Shown here: one piece after another, positions 22,051 through 33,382 of the stretch
How the letters are laid out: each line of letters starts with the position of its first letter
How positions within the stretch are numbered: the first letter of the stretch is position 1
Assembly: GCA_902806565.1 (NCBI GenBank)
Contig: CADCXA010000049.1
Location: forward strand, 248,001 to 312,000
From: Hypoxylon rubiginosum
Taxonomy: Eukaryota > Ascomycota > Sordariomycetes > Xylariales > Hypoxylaceae
Direction: 5' to 3'
Length of the DNA: 64,000 bases
The notes under the pieces: generated by a model
Databases searched by the model: none
Told to the model about the DNA's origin: nothing
What the model saw: the letters and a program-made list of their open reading frames with translations, nothing else
Program-made: the position numbers and the translations under genes

Positions 22051-22300
22051 TGAAGATGAATAAGTTGCTTACCTGTATGCAAGGACACAGTCCAAAGGAG
22101 TTGAATCTATCGTGAAGTGTTGTCAGCTACACAGTCTAGAATAGCTGCGACCATTAGAGGCATAGAGCTACGCGTTGAAGGCTGCCAGTGAGTTGTTGGT
22201 GGTGGCACACAGGCGAATGTGGATGTGTGATGCGCGACGCGGCTTTAGAAGAGGAAAAACTTACTAGCTGCGAGAAGGGCGAGAAGAGAAAGCAGAGAAG

Positions 22301-25300
22301 CTTCTATGCGGAAGCAGAAATGCAAGGTGAGTGATCGAGCAGATCAAGAAATGAAGTAAGCGCAGATAGATCTGCAGATGGTGGTGGTGCTGATGGGAAG
22401 ATGGGGGGACGGAGAAAAAGCTTGGGGGAAAAAAGATGTGTGGGAGGAAAAATTGTTGATCAACAATTTAATCAGAGAATTCTTAAGAAGGGGAGCATGC
22501 CCTGCGCTGCACTAGAAACAGCCCTAACTATGATGCCAGGCCGATCATCGCCAGGCCGACTGACGATGCCGAGCTGCCAGTCGTAGAGCTCCGGCCGGCC
22601 GGCCGCGCAGCCCGGCCCCGGTCTACGGAGCTCCGTCCCGGTCCGCGGAGCTCCGTCTCCGACCGGGGGCCCGGCCGTAGCCACGGAGGGGCACCGTGCG
22701 GCTGAGACATGGCCGGCTGGTGCTTTTTCGTGATACCGGACTTGGTGAACGCCATAACGATACAAAATCTACCATAGCACTAGAGATAGGGGCCCCGTGG
22801 GAGCCCCGTGGGAGCGACAGGTACTTCGGTGGTGACATCTCACCTGGACGTCTTTTAAGTCCCCCAGTTTTGTTAACGTAAATAAAGACTTAGATATATT
22901 CAGGGGGTAGGGCGCCGGCCGGGAATATCTAGTTGGACGTTAGAGAAATCGAACCACATAGCTAGTCCACGACTTACCCAGATAGGGGGAAACCTCCGGA
23001 TCGGTTCCGTTACTCTGAATTCGGGGACATCCTCACTACCTAGGTAGACATTTGTCTTGTCCTGGGATGTAGACTTGTAATGACACCAATTCAAGCCCCT
23101 CGGTATTCGAGTAGCAAGTATATATAGGCACATGGAGTCCGTGAATTGTTACTAGGTATCTTAGTTAGCTGAGGCTCGTTGACATATAACGTGTGCTCTA
23201 TTCACAAAGATGCTGTCTTATTCATGCCAATATGATACCGTGAAATATGCACTGAGCATGAATGAAAACACTGAGTTAATGGACCGAATATCAGTGCCAT
23301 TAATAAAAAGGGGGGGACACAAATGGAAACCGTTGATGAAGGCCGCTTCTAAACTTAGGCACATATTATAGGCAGACAAGAAAGATACAGTAACTCACAC
23401 GGCCTGTCTAATTATGCCTTGATGTTTCTTTAGACATCATAGATAGCTGTGAGCTGTCTCCTATTCTTCGTCGTAGTACTATGTTCTCAGCCAAACAACA
23501 GAAGCACACGAAGCACGCTGCTAGTAGTGGCTAGATCAAACACCAGTCATTTCGTTGTGCTAGGCAGCAGAAAGAGCGACAGTGAAATTTGGGTAGAAGA
23601 CCAACTCCTAGTTGAGTTGTAAAAGAACAGGCAAGTAAAAAGCCAGGGTTTTCTTCGTCGGAAGAATCTTCCTCCGATTTTATATACCAAACGCCTGTGA
23701 GACTCGTTCTCAGAAAGGTTGGCCTTACTAAACATATCATAGAAGAGTTATTAGCGTAGCAACACCCTATTGCAATGGTAGAATGGCATACTCTTCTGCC
23801 GATCGCCATTCTGACGTCCAAAAATCTTTCGGGTAGCCGTAGGTGACAACCACAAGGGACAGATCCATGTTATCGCTAGAACCAAGTAACCGCTCATAGC
23901 CGTCGGCTTAGACTTCATCGAGTAACTAACGGCCTGCTAAGAAGGAGATTGGCACAGGTGACTTGGAGTATGAAGAACGGATAGCAAAGGTTGATTCAGC
24001 CGAGTTTTGGCCAACCCCGGTGTCGGGGGCATCGTAGGATTAAGACCTTGCTAGTAAGCGATCTCACAAACAGAGCAAATCTAGCCATTTAGTATCTTAA
24101 GGAAGGAAGAATGTAGGTATAGATGATAGGATATACCCTGCGAGTCCAGCAGATAGGAGTAAAAGGAAACCGAGACTAGGGGTCCTGGGCGCAAACTTCC
24201 TGGATGGCTATGGAGGAATAGGAGGGTACCGACGAACGTACCTACCTAGTAGGCAAATCTTATCTTGGGGTATGCCTAAGAGAGCGGCGAATGAACCGAA
24301 GCACCTGCAGTTTCACCCAGTAGTAATACAGTATAAAAAGGAGAAAAGCCTACCTAATCAGCCCTTGCAACTTGCTCGCACGCACGCAAGATATGACTAG
24401 GGGTGTTCTGATTAGCCTAAGGCCCCCCCTTTTCCCCACGGGGCTGTGTGATTCTATGGATAGATCTGGGGCCTTAGACGACACAGTTCTGTATTCTCGA
24501 ACATAACACAACGACAAAGCTTCACTCGATGGACGACTGGGGTGTGCGTCATGTGCTTATTAGAACAGGCAAAAAAAGAATTGACTTTGGACATCGACGT
24601 GACCTTACTTAAGGGGTCTGGCCCAGATTGGATGTCTCTAGCTTGTAGGATGTAGAGTTGAACTGATGAAGCTACCTACCTAGATACCTATTAGATGCGT
24701 TATTGGGTCTGATCTAGATATTTTGAAGTCTAGCAACGCTATTAGCGTTGGTAGGACTGTTATCAGGTATCTACTCGGTGAGTAGCCGTAAATAAGAGTA
24801 AGGAGAATAGGAGAAAATAGAGGGCAAAACCTTTTAGTCTCGAAAGGATTGTATAAGAGATTCGAGCCCGGCAAGCTAGGTCACTAGCCCTGCTTGTAAC
24901 CGAGCATCTGCTCACCAAGCAACCGTGGTATCGAGGAAAGAAGGTAACGAAGCCTCTATACTTTAGGTAGCCAAGACCTGGGCCGGTGTACAATTCGCCT
25001 CATAAGGCATGATAAATAGAGACTCAATACTCACCTAGCGCGCCTAGCTGCCTGCCTAGTATGTCATGATAAAACCCGTCAGCTGATAATAAGCCGTTGA
25101 TAGGCACGCCAGCGATCTCTGATAAACTACAGATCATCCACTCGCTGGAGGACAGCATATGCAGCTTGCACCATACCGAGAACTAGGGAATTGAGTACGC
25201 TAATCTTGAGGATGGCGTTGGAAATCGACGATATGGGTTCGGAAATCATCGAACAGACAGCCTCGTCCTTGGCTAGAGATGAAAGAGCACTCTAAGGAGT

Positions 25301-26180
25301 CTTCGTATGACCTCTTAATGGTACCGAGTCCACCGATAACCTCGGGCGAATCGATGAACATTATAATGCTAGTAACTGCTAGAACCTAATAGAGACGGCA
25401 CTGCTGTACTGTTAAAAGTCTGGTTTTCATCAGGCACATATCCAAATCAAAGCAGAAGCCACCTACAAATATCGTAGTCGTACGCCCTGTGGCTGGCTGC
25501 CTGTGATGGAAGTGACCCGAGTTAGCTACTACTGTATTCCACAAGCCAGACAGAGGAGACCACCTATTCACGAGTCTGAGTCCGCAGGGAGCTGAGCTAG
25601 ATAATACCACGTCAAATCTAAGGCACAGAAGTGAAGTCAGAGTTGGCGTAATCACGGTCTTCTGGGAGTTCTCATACCAGTCAGTCACTAACGAAAAACA
25701 CGGAAAAAAATCAAATCTATAATCAATGCTTTAGTGCTACCAACTATCAACGTCTGAATACCTAACTTGGTCCTATAGTCAGTGAGCCGACGTCCCATGA
25801 CACGGCGATGACTGATAGGAATGAAGTTCGGCTTGATACAGACATCAGCAGAACAGTGCTGATGTTCGAGGAAGCATGTTCTTCCGAAATGGGTATGCTA
25901 TTGCAGAATCAGCGCGAAAAGCCTTGCCGTTCAAGGCACGGTGAGGGAAAGTAGCAAGCGACCTCGGTAAAGATGCTGCCGAGAACGCCGATTACCAGAC
26001 TGAGTAGTGGAACGTATAATATGTGTATTCGGGTTGGCGTTCCAATAGGAAAGAGGGTATTGATGGGTGACGATGCCTAATCCTAAATTAGTACAAAAAC
26101 AAAACAGACATATCAACAGCGAGTTGGGACTTACGTTGAAATTTCCTAGAGCGGAGAAGGTCAGGCCAACAATTAGCATC
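22301..26180. other. Gene-poor 3.9 kb region, possibly decayed repeat DNA
   Basis: No coding gene can be supported: open frames are short and without motifs. A sharply GC-rich island at about 22545-22700 contains the self-complementary CGGAGCTCCG twice (around 22625 and 22647) and a GGCCGGCCGGCC run. From about 22900 on the sequence is visibly rich in CTAG and TA steps with frequent stops in all frames. This looks like old, mutated repeat sequence, though no transposon end or ORF can be named. Bases 26083-26180 are the RBM39 3' UTR with a probable intron. Confidence 0.4.
26083..26134 (-). promoter_or_regulatory. Probable 3' UTR intron of the RBM39 gene
   Basis: 52 nt: GTAAGT donor, TACTAAT branch site 8-9 nt before a TTTAG acceptor, starting 46 nt after the stop codon. 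All three signals are canonical for this window. An intron downstream of the stop could expose the mRNA to nonsense-mediated decay. Confidence 0.5.
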
Positions 26181-28018
26181 TCAAATAGCCTTAATACGAG
26201 AGAACAAACTGCTGTAGACGGCGTCCACAACAGGCGCGGCGCTGATCATACGTCCGCCGAAGTAGCGGCCGTTCAAGCCTTTGATGGCGTTCTCGCCTCC
26301 TTGGACCCTGTCGAATTTTAGGTAAATGTCGCCTGGCGAATTCACATCGAGAGAAATGTGGACCACATGACCGTATTTCTCCTCGGCTTCCTGTCGAACG
26401 TCATCCTCCAATTCCTTCATCCAAGTTTCACCTTCTTCTCTGTAGGCACCTGTCAGTATTTGTCAAGTAATTGCAAAGGGGCATCTCGTACTCAGTTGGG
26501 TCGAACATGTTGTGCAGAACAACGCAACGACTAGCCATGTTAACACTAACAGGCAGAGGCTTGGTCTCTGTCTTGGGCTTGAGGACCTGTCTCTCATCGC
26601 GGCCTCCGTTGGACGTCTCGTCAGTTCGGGCGAGCTTTCTCATCAATGCGTCTCGGCTGTAGTTGTTAAAGTTCACGCCTGCAACATCGGTGTCATCTAG
26701 AGCACTAGCACCTGTTGCTTTGTCGTTATCGCGACCGCCGGCGCGATCGAATCCGGAAGCTTGGGGGCCTCGTCCGCCGGCGCCGGAGAATGCGGATCCC
26801 TGATACGGTTGATTTTGACCCTGGAATCTTTGTAGGATATTCGCAGTTGACTCAGGGGTAAACTTATCATTACCAAGACCGACGCGGATGGGACGACCGG
26901 CCAGATCAAAGCCATTCATCTTCTCGAGGGCTTCACGAGCTTGGTCAGCTTCACGGAACCTAAGCAATATTAGTTAGCCATTGTGCCCATTGATATGTGG
27001 ATTATAATTACGTACTGTACAAACCCATAACCACGGCTGCGACCGGTATCATCTTTCTGAAGTTGAACGAACTCGAGCTCGCCGAAAGGCTCAAACACAT
27101 TCTGTAGATCCTGCTCGGTAATGCTAAAATGTATATTGCCCACATAGAGGCGGTGGAAGGGGATCGAATTGGCGTGAGAGCCAGAGCCTTCGGTTGTGCG
27201 TACCTGGCGATTCTTTTCGGCTTCGGTAAGCTGCACGATAACTGGGATACCTAGGAGTTTTTGACCTGTGAGCTGAAGAGCAGCAGTAACGGATTCTTCT
27301 TGTTTGAATTCAACGTAACCGACTCTATTTGCGGTGTTAGTACTAACTAAAACATCAAGAGGCAAGTTACTTGATCGAATGCTTACCCTTTAGATCTTCC
27401 ACTGATGCGATCCTTGACGATCTGAGCCTCTGTGACAGGGCCAACCTTCTCAAAGAAATCCTTTAGTTCCTTGGTTCGGAGACGAGCGGCTAGCTGCTGG
27501 ACGAACACAGTGCGGCGATCTCGCTCGTCCTCGGTTAGCTGGGGGGTAGGATCCCGCTTAGGCGTACGGCCCCCTCGGTGTCTGTCATCATCCCTATTTC
27601 GAAAGTAGCTGCGGTCATCACGGTCACGATCGCGATGGTCTTCGCGAGGACGATAGTGTTGGCGAGGAGAACGCGACCGAGAGCGATCTCGGCCACCACG
27701 GGCGCCGCTACGATAGAAATCTCCATCACCTCCTCTGTGACGACGTGAGTGTCGACGGTCATCACGGCTTCGGCTTCTGCGCCTACTCTTATGGCTTCCT
27801 GCATCGCTTCGCGGAGTAGCTTCTCTGTCCTCTGGACGATCTCGACGAGTGCGGTCACCACTGCGATCGCGTTTTCGACCGGCACTACGGTCTCTATCTT
27901 TACGTTCGCTTCGGTCGGCCTTTACGCGGTCATCAGAATCTCGAGGTCGAGCATCCTTGGTATCGTTCTTGTTGTTGGCAGTAGAGTCGAGTAAAGCCTC
28001 GACATCGAGAGTAGCCAT
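26181..28018 (-). CDS. RBM39/Rsd1-type SR-like splicing factor (CC1 family)
   Basis: Exons 28018-27387, 27324-27016, 26959-26492 and 26439-26181; 555 aa. The first 165 residues are an RS/RD/RE-rich arm ([13 protein letters not shown]). RRM1 follows ([20 protein letters not shown] ... SKGVGYVEF), then RRM2 ([17 protein letters not shown] ... SRGYGFVQF). A linker and a U2AF-homology RRM complete it ([18 protein letters not shown] ... [40 protein letters not shown]). This is the domain order of RBM39/CAPER and S. pombe Rsd1, which work with U2AF and SF3b at the 3' splice site in the nucleus. The intron at 27325 shows a perfect TACTAAC branch site. A further intron seems to follow the stop codon, at 26134-26083. 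Confidence 0.93.
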
Positions 28019-28858
28019 CTTGAAATCTTTGACACGCGTGTAACTAAGTGCCAGGATAAAACCAGAAGCGGGGGGATTAGACGGTTTGACGTGGCCACAA
28101 TCGCAGTCGAAGTCTGCTTTGTTTAGTGAGAGTTGAAAAGGACGGGAGATGTCGGCGAAGCAGTTCGCGAATTGAAAACCGATGGGAGAATTGTAGAATC
28201 GGATGGGGACGTGATCATGTCAAAAGGTTAGAAAGAGAAATGAGAGGGGCGGTGGGCAAGGGTGCCTGCAGAAAAACCTTAGGTACCTTAGGTAGCTCGG
28301 TTTTTAATCGGTAAAACGGCAGAACTCAAAATGAAAATGCAGAACGAACGCTGCAGGTGCTGACTGGGAACAAACATAGAATTTGCTAAGCAACCCAATC
28401 GTAGCAAAAAGGAGTACATAAACGCATTCTGTGCATTCAATGTTGTTAAAGTAATGTCTGCCCGTGTAGTATTATATTATTCGCATACGCACTTTTGTAT
28501 TTACATGAATACACATAAATGCATACATCAATTGGATTATCTGTATTCGGTTTTCAGTGACCAACGGTACTTCTGTTTATCAAGTCACCGTTTCACTATA
28601 TCAGTGAAGGAATGAATGATTGAATGAACAAACGATTAAGTTATATTACGAGTTAGGTGTGGACTAAGTTGAGTATATACCTGATTCCTAGTCATACCTC
28701 CAAACGCCATATCTGCCGAGCCCAGTCCTAGAATCAGTCCCCAATCCGGTTCTGCATTACTGCCCAATTATCATCGAAATTCATATCGAAATGTCCAAAT
28801 GGACAACATGAAGAAGCCCCCTTCCTCCTCCCGCAGCTGGCGCTATAGTATCACGAAA
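28019..28858. other. Intergenic region
   Basis: This covers the promoter of RBM39 and the 3' UTR of the Scs7-like gene, which lies on the same strand. A CCTTAGGTACCTTAGGTA motif sits near 28277. No gene is seen. Confidence 0.5.
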
Positions 28859-30048
28859 CTATGCTGTCTTGACCACGGTTGGCAGTTCGGTGCCGAAGAT
28901 TTGGTCCCAGAATCGACTCGTTACACCGAAGCCCAGCTCGTAGTCGAGGAAGTGATGGGCGAGATGGTACTTCTTCAGTCCCTTGTACCAGAGCGGCAGA
29001 TTCTGGTGGTGGAGGAAGTAGTGTGTCAAGTCGTAGCAGACGTACCCGAATATGCCACCGCAGTAGACGGCAGTACCCAGGTACCAGTCCCAGTAGAATA
29101 ACGTGTGGGCGAGCTTCCAGAAGGGAGTCGCAAGCGCAACGAAGAGAGTCGGCGGCATTACAAGTCGGTATTTATCCATTGGTAGGTAGTGATGGACGCC
29201 GTGCAGTACAAAATGGAGCGTGATGCCCACGCGATTATCTGGCAGATACCTGAAGAACCAAGTTAGCATAATACCCTTGGCTACCTAGGTAGTATAGGAG
29301 ACGGAACATACTTGTCAAGGTGGAAAAGGCATCGGTGCAAGACGTATTCGATCAGAGTCCATAAGAACAGGCCAAATCCCCACCAAAGAGCCAATGATAT
29401 CTTGCTTTCAAAGCCTTCCGACGCTAGAAAGGTACCGTAGGCGATCGCTGGTAGCCAAATGATAGGAACCATCCACCAAGGGGTTAGACTGAGCGGCTCT
29501 AAGAAGTTTCCGAATAATGGTGCGGAAGCGCCTCCCTTGTAGTGTCTCGGCCGATGGACTTGGTCGAGGTAGAATTCCTTACTGAAGCCGCCGAACCATA
29601 CTTGCATCAAGAGCGGCTTGCTCAAGTCTAGGAACTTGTGCTTCTTATAGTCCATACTAAAATCCGTATCTTTATTCAGATCCTCCTCACAGGACATACC
29701 CGTTCGAGGGTGAACAACAGGGGAAACTTCTTCGTTGATTTGGGAGTCGGCGATTTCCTTCTGCACCTGTCCATTGGGCTTGAGCTTCTCCGTCACCAAG
29801 AATGCGACATGCGACTCTTCTAAAATTTCGTATGCAGAGTCGGAATGGGTATGGGAATCCTCGTCCTTGAGAATCGCGGTGACATCTTTCCCGGCGTACT
29901 CGAGAATCAATTCGGGGCCGCCAGGATGCGAATCGAGGAAATCCGATATATCGTAGACATTGGTGCCAATGGTGACATAGCAAGACTTCTGGGTATTATG
30001 CGACTCGACCTCAGCTTGGGTGAGGGTGGGTAGGATTAGGCCAGGCAT
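28859..30048 (-). CDS. SCS7: Ceramide fatty acid 2-hydroxylase (Scs7/FA2H)
   Basis: Two exons, 30048-29312 and 29249-28859; 375 aa. The N-terminus is a cytochrome b5 domain with the heme motif HPGG at residues 41-44 (DISDFLDSHPGG) and the second heme His in DEDSHTHSD near 66-68. The integral-membrane di-iron hydroxylase follows, with histidine clusters EYVLHRCLFH, LHGVHHYLPMDK, YDLTHYFLHH and KKYHLAHHF, and several hydrophobic segments (WWMVPIIWLPAIAYGTFL, ALWWGFGLFLWTLIEYVL). The enzyme hydroxylates the very-long acyl chain of ceramide at C2 in the ER. Length and order match yeast Scs7 (384 aa). The intron falls inside a His-box region (LDK|YLPDNR), so both exons are needed for activity. Confidence 0.95.
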
Positions 30049-31060
30049 ATTCGCGAGGAAGCTCGAGTCGAATTAGAGTGTAAGATCTTAGGAGATTGGA
30101 CGACTCTAGCAAGTGGAGGAGATCAAACGATTTCCTGATGAAAAATAAAGGAAAAGAAAAACCCCAGTAAGGGGAAGACGAAAAGGAAGTCGAAGTCGAA
30201 GGTGATTCGGAGAAACGAGGAGTTAGATAATCTGATAATTCAGGAGATGCGGATTTAAATACGCATTAACCTTTAAGGGGGGGTCCCAGTAAAGGAAATG
30301 AGCTTCGACTTGTCAGCGTATCCAGCGTGTTCCCGCAGAGGCTCAGGCGCGGAAGAGTGTGTCTGATGGTGGCGTTATCAATTACGACGTCGTATGTTTT
30401 AACTTGCATTTCCCCACGCTATGCAATTTTAATGTTAAAAGTTTACTTCCACCGTCGAACGACTCAAGAGATTTGATTTTTCTCCCTTTCCCTTAGTCTG
30501 TTAGGTACCTAAGTCTGCTAAGGGTTTGATTTCGTTAGTCATCCCATCCCTTCAAATGTGATCAGCGGTCGGGTCTTGGCGACATAGTTTAGTCCGAACC
30601 AAAGATCACTCGCAGATGGATCCATTATATAAGCTAACTGCCTTGTTAGGCAAGTGGATTTGAGTGGTTTTCATGCAGTGGCTTAGTGGCTGAGTGGCTG
30701 AGTGGCTGAGAGGAAAGTTATCGAGGTCGCTGTCAAGGGTGTTAAGGGGGAATCATGTCATCGACCATGTCATCGACGATATCATATTTCCTAATATCGA
30801 GAGCAATGTTAAGAATAATGCCCGGGTATCTTGATCAAAGGCCTATAAAATGCTATTCCATAGAAACCAGGAAACTCCTAACTAATGCAACCGCCATGCA
30901 GCCATGTTCCCCTATCCACCATTGTATGCAGTATACAGACTCTATAAAAAGAAAACCCGGCAATCATGCCAATGTCCTATCATGCCAATGTCCTGGCGGC
31001 ATCAGTTTGGCTACGCAATTTTCCCTCTGTTGGACCATCAATCCAAGCCTGCCCCTCCCT
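30049..31060. other. Intergenic region
   Basis: The promoter of SCS7 and the 3' end of IMA1. It contains a perfect 12-nt palindrome TTAGGTACCTAA at 30501-30512 and an 8-mer array AGTGGCTG (30677-30708). No coding sequence is seen. Confidence 0.5.
30677..30708 (+). repeat. 8-mer tandem repeat (AGTGGCTG, 4 copies)
   Basis: Four contiguous units, the first ending in T instead of G. It is intergenic. Confidence 0.8.
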
Positions 31061-33382
31061 TTATACAAAGGTATGCCACATTTGATGAATCATTACCGTC
31101 GCAAAGTGCGCGCTGCCGTACGCACGGCAGGAAATCTCGGTCTCGCTCCGCGACCAAACGTTCCACACGAGAACAAGAGAAAATATCACTTGTAAGAACC
31201 CTAAATTCGCCCACGAGAGGGCAAAAATAGGTGGCTGTTTTCCGGCTCTGGCCTGGGCATCTACTTGTAGATCACCAGCGAGTCGAATCGAGACAATTAG
31301 ACAGGCAATGACCGACGTTAGAGCAAGGCTAGGGCCGTACTGCTCCTTCGTGCCCAAGGCGAGAACCCAGGCATAGAGCGCACCGGCGAGCACAAGCAGC
31401 TCTATGAAACGCCCAACGCGATAGTTCCGTGAACCTGGTGCATCGCGACGTACTGCAAAGAGAGAACCTGTACGTCTGGAATTTCGAACATCCTCGGCAT
31501 CCGGACTAGGACTAATGCTGAATGAGCTTGCGAACATTCTCGAAAGACCATCTCTTGGGTCATCTTTCTCCTCTGGCGCGAAGAACTTGGGGTCGGCGAA
31601 TTTGATATCTGCCAAGCCACCCTGGTTCGTCGATCTCACGTCAACAGGTCCCTTGGCGCCATCTTGGAAGAAGTTCTCTTTTACCTCCTTGGGACTATCT
31701 CGAATAATCGGGCGCATAGGAGGGTTGCGCAATCTCTGTGCCGGGGTGGTAGGCGCAGGTGGAACCTTATACCAGATCGGTCCAGGTTTGGGTTCTATCG
31801 GGGTGTCGCTAAAGCGCGGGTTGGTGTTCTTGACCTTGTATGGGTTGTATGAACTGAAAGCTCGATGTTGTGAAGCGGACGGTGACCAGTCCATCTCTTC
31901 TTCGTAGTGAATGGGTTGAGGTGCTTGCTTTTCAACAACAACCGGGTCCGTGAGACGAAGGGAATTAAAGGTAGGCTCAGAGAACTTATTCTGTCGCGGC
32001 CTATCATATGTGCTACCGAATAGCCCATTGCTTCTCGCCGCTGTTTGGCGAAGACCTAAGTCTGGAGGAGAGTTATTTGGTGACTCAGAGTATGGCTTCG
32101 TAGGTGAATTGGCTATCTCATCCAATATGCTGCCAAGATCATTGGCTTGCCCAGGTGATTCCGATACGACCCGGGATGCCTGCGGGCTAGTAGTCTTTGA
32201 GTGTGTGCGAAATAGAGGTGTAGTATCTGTACGAATAGTCTTTCTTGACGCATGGTATACCTGGAATATGTCTTAGCTCAACGCAAATTACGAACTCAGC
32301 TTATACACTTACGTAGACCATCAGCAGCGCTATGGCAAGCTGCGCTCCTAATTGCGCCGATGTCGACAGCCCCTTCGAGTGGCTATACTGTGCCATCGAT
32401 AAGCCAGCATACCGCACCAGCAGTATAAGCAGTTGATACGTGTACCATTGCTTAAACCCCAAGTAGTGTGCCGTGAAGCCCCGAATCGTCTGCTTAAACC
32501 GGGGATTCCACGGCAATGAACACATGCCTAGATTAATCGCCCATCGCATGATTTGGTTTGTGTGAGGTAATCGGTTGTAGTAGCTGAGCTGCTGCATGCC
32601 GCTCAAGGTCGTAATCATCCAAGACTCTGTTTCGCTTCCGGTATACAGTCCCATGACAAGGGAACAGAGCATAGCTATGTGCCATAACAACTGAAGTATG
32701 AAACCGAGATACCAGCTCCACTTCCCTGCGGAGTCGAAAACATCCAGGATACCTCGTTTCTTCACTTCTCGTCGTTGTGATCGCGTACGATCCATCATTC
32801 GGCGTAGATGGTCGGTTTGCGCATTGTAACTAGCTTCATGTAGCTTTGTATGCACCCTGGGCTCGCATTGTGCGCACATCTGAGGGTATCTTTTCTCGAG
32901 GTCCCTTCGAAGGGCGAAATATCTTCGCTCTCGGGCGACATATTCGGCACTGCTCGGATCTTCAGGCCACTCGAATTGCGCAAGGGAGCTCGTGAGCATA
33001 TGCTGGTTCCTCAAACACGTATCGCAAAAGATTGATTCTTCTGCGCCTAATCCACCAGGTGATATCGATCGCGATGGTGATCGGATTGCTGAAGAACGAG
33101 GAATCGCAAACTGGACCTGACTTCGCTCGACAGGTTCCGCCGCGGAGGGAGGATCGGTAATATCTCCATGCTGTCATCCAATTAGCTTTAAATTCTTATG
33201 TCGGTATGTAGCCTCGATGGCACGTTGACGGCGTCTCGAGTATTGAATATGCTGACCTCGTCTAGCCAGTTCGTCGCATCGCAGTTCGAACAGTCGAATG
33301 ACTTCTGGCCTTCAAATCGCAGTCTAGACCGTCTTCCGCAATAGAAGCAACTCAAATACTTCCTCGACCGTAAGGCCGCCAT
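31061..33382 (-). CDS. IMA1: Inner nuclear membrane protein Ima1 (TMEM201/NET5 family)
   Basis: Exons 33382-33257, 33170-32313 and 32260-31061; 727 aa. The N-terminus has the Ima1 zinc-binding arrangement: CFYCGRRSRLRF and DCSNCDATNWLDE in exon 1, then CDTCLRNQHM and CAQCEPRVH in exon 2. Hydrophobic segments follow (WYLGFILQLLWHIAMLCSL, YQLLILLVRYAGL, AQLAIALLMVYV). A long Pro/Ser-rich nucleoplasmic or cytosolic loop and three C-terminal segments (FIELLVLAGALYAWVLAL, LALTSVIACLIVSIRL, LGFLQVIFSLVLVW) complete it. Ima1 links heterochromatin or the nucleoskeleton to the envelope. The first donor is a weaker GTCAGC, but the joined frame (NWLDE|HGDITDPPS) is right for the family. Confidence 0.9.

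Larger units (their letters stand above)
20636..22300 (-). other. Multiply spliced, weakly coding minus-strand transcript (predicted)
   Basis: Five donor/acceptor pairs line up on the minus strand: introns 22264-22107, 22072-21835, 21780-21570, 21523-21371 and 21263-21220. All five donors are GTAAGT or GTAAGC, and the acceptors read ATAG or CAG. The exons between them are tiny (34, 54, 46 and 107 nt). Spliced, they hold no long open frame; the best is a 66-codon one listed separately. The locus lies directly upstream of, and in the same direction as, the coiled-coil gene. It could be a long non-coding RNA, a small-protein gene, or a long spliced 5' leader of that gene. No transcript evidence is available to me. 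Confidence 0.4.

Noticed and set aside
21822..22088. SIPSP pentapeptide-repeat open frame
   Set aside because: It is the translation of the 15-nt minisatellite and lies inside a predicted intron with good splice sites.
24858..24935. tRNA-like stretch (GATTCGAGCCCGGC ... on the minus strand GGGCTCGAATC)
   Set aside because: The T-arm-like motif has no pairing 5-bp stem, and neither the anticodon nor the acceptor stems can be formed.
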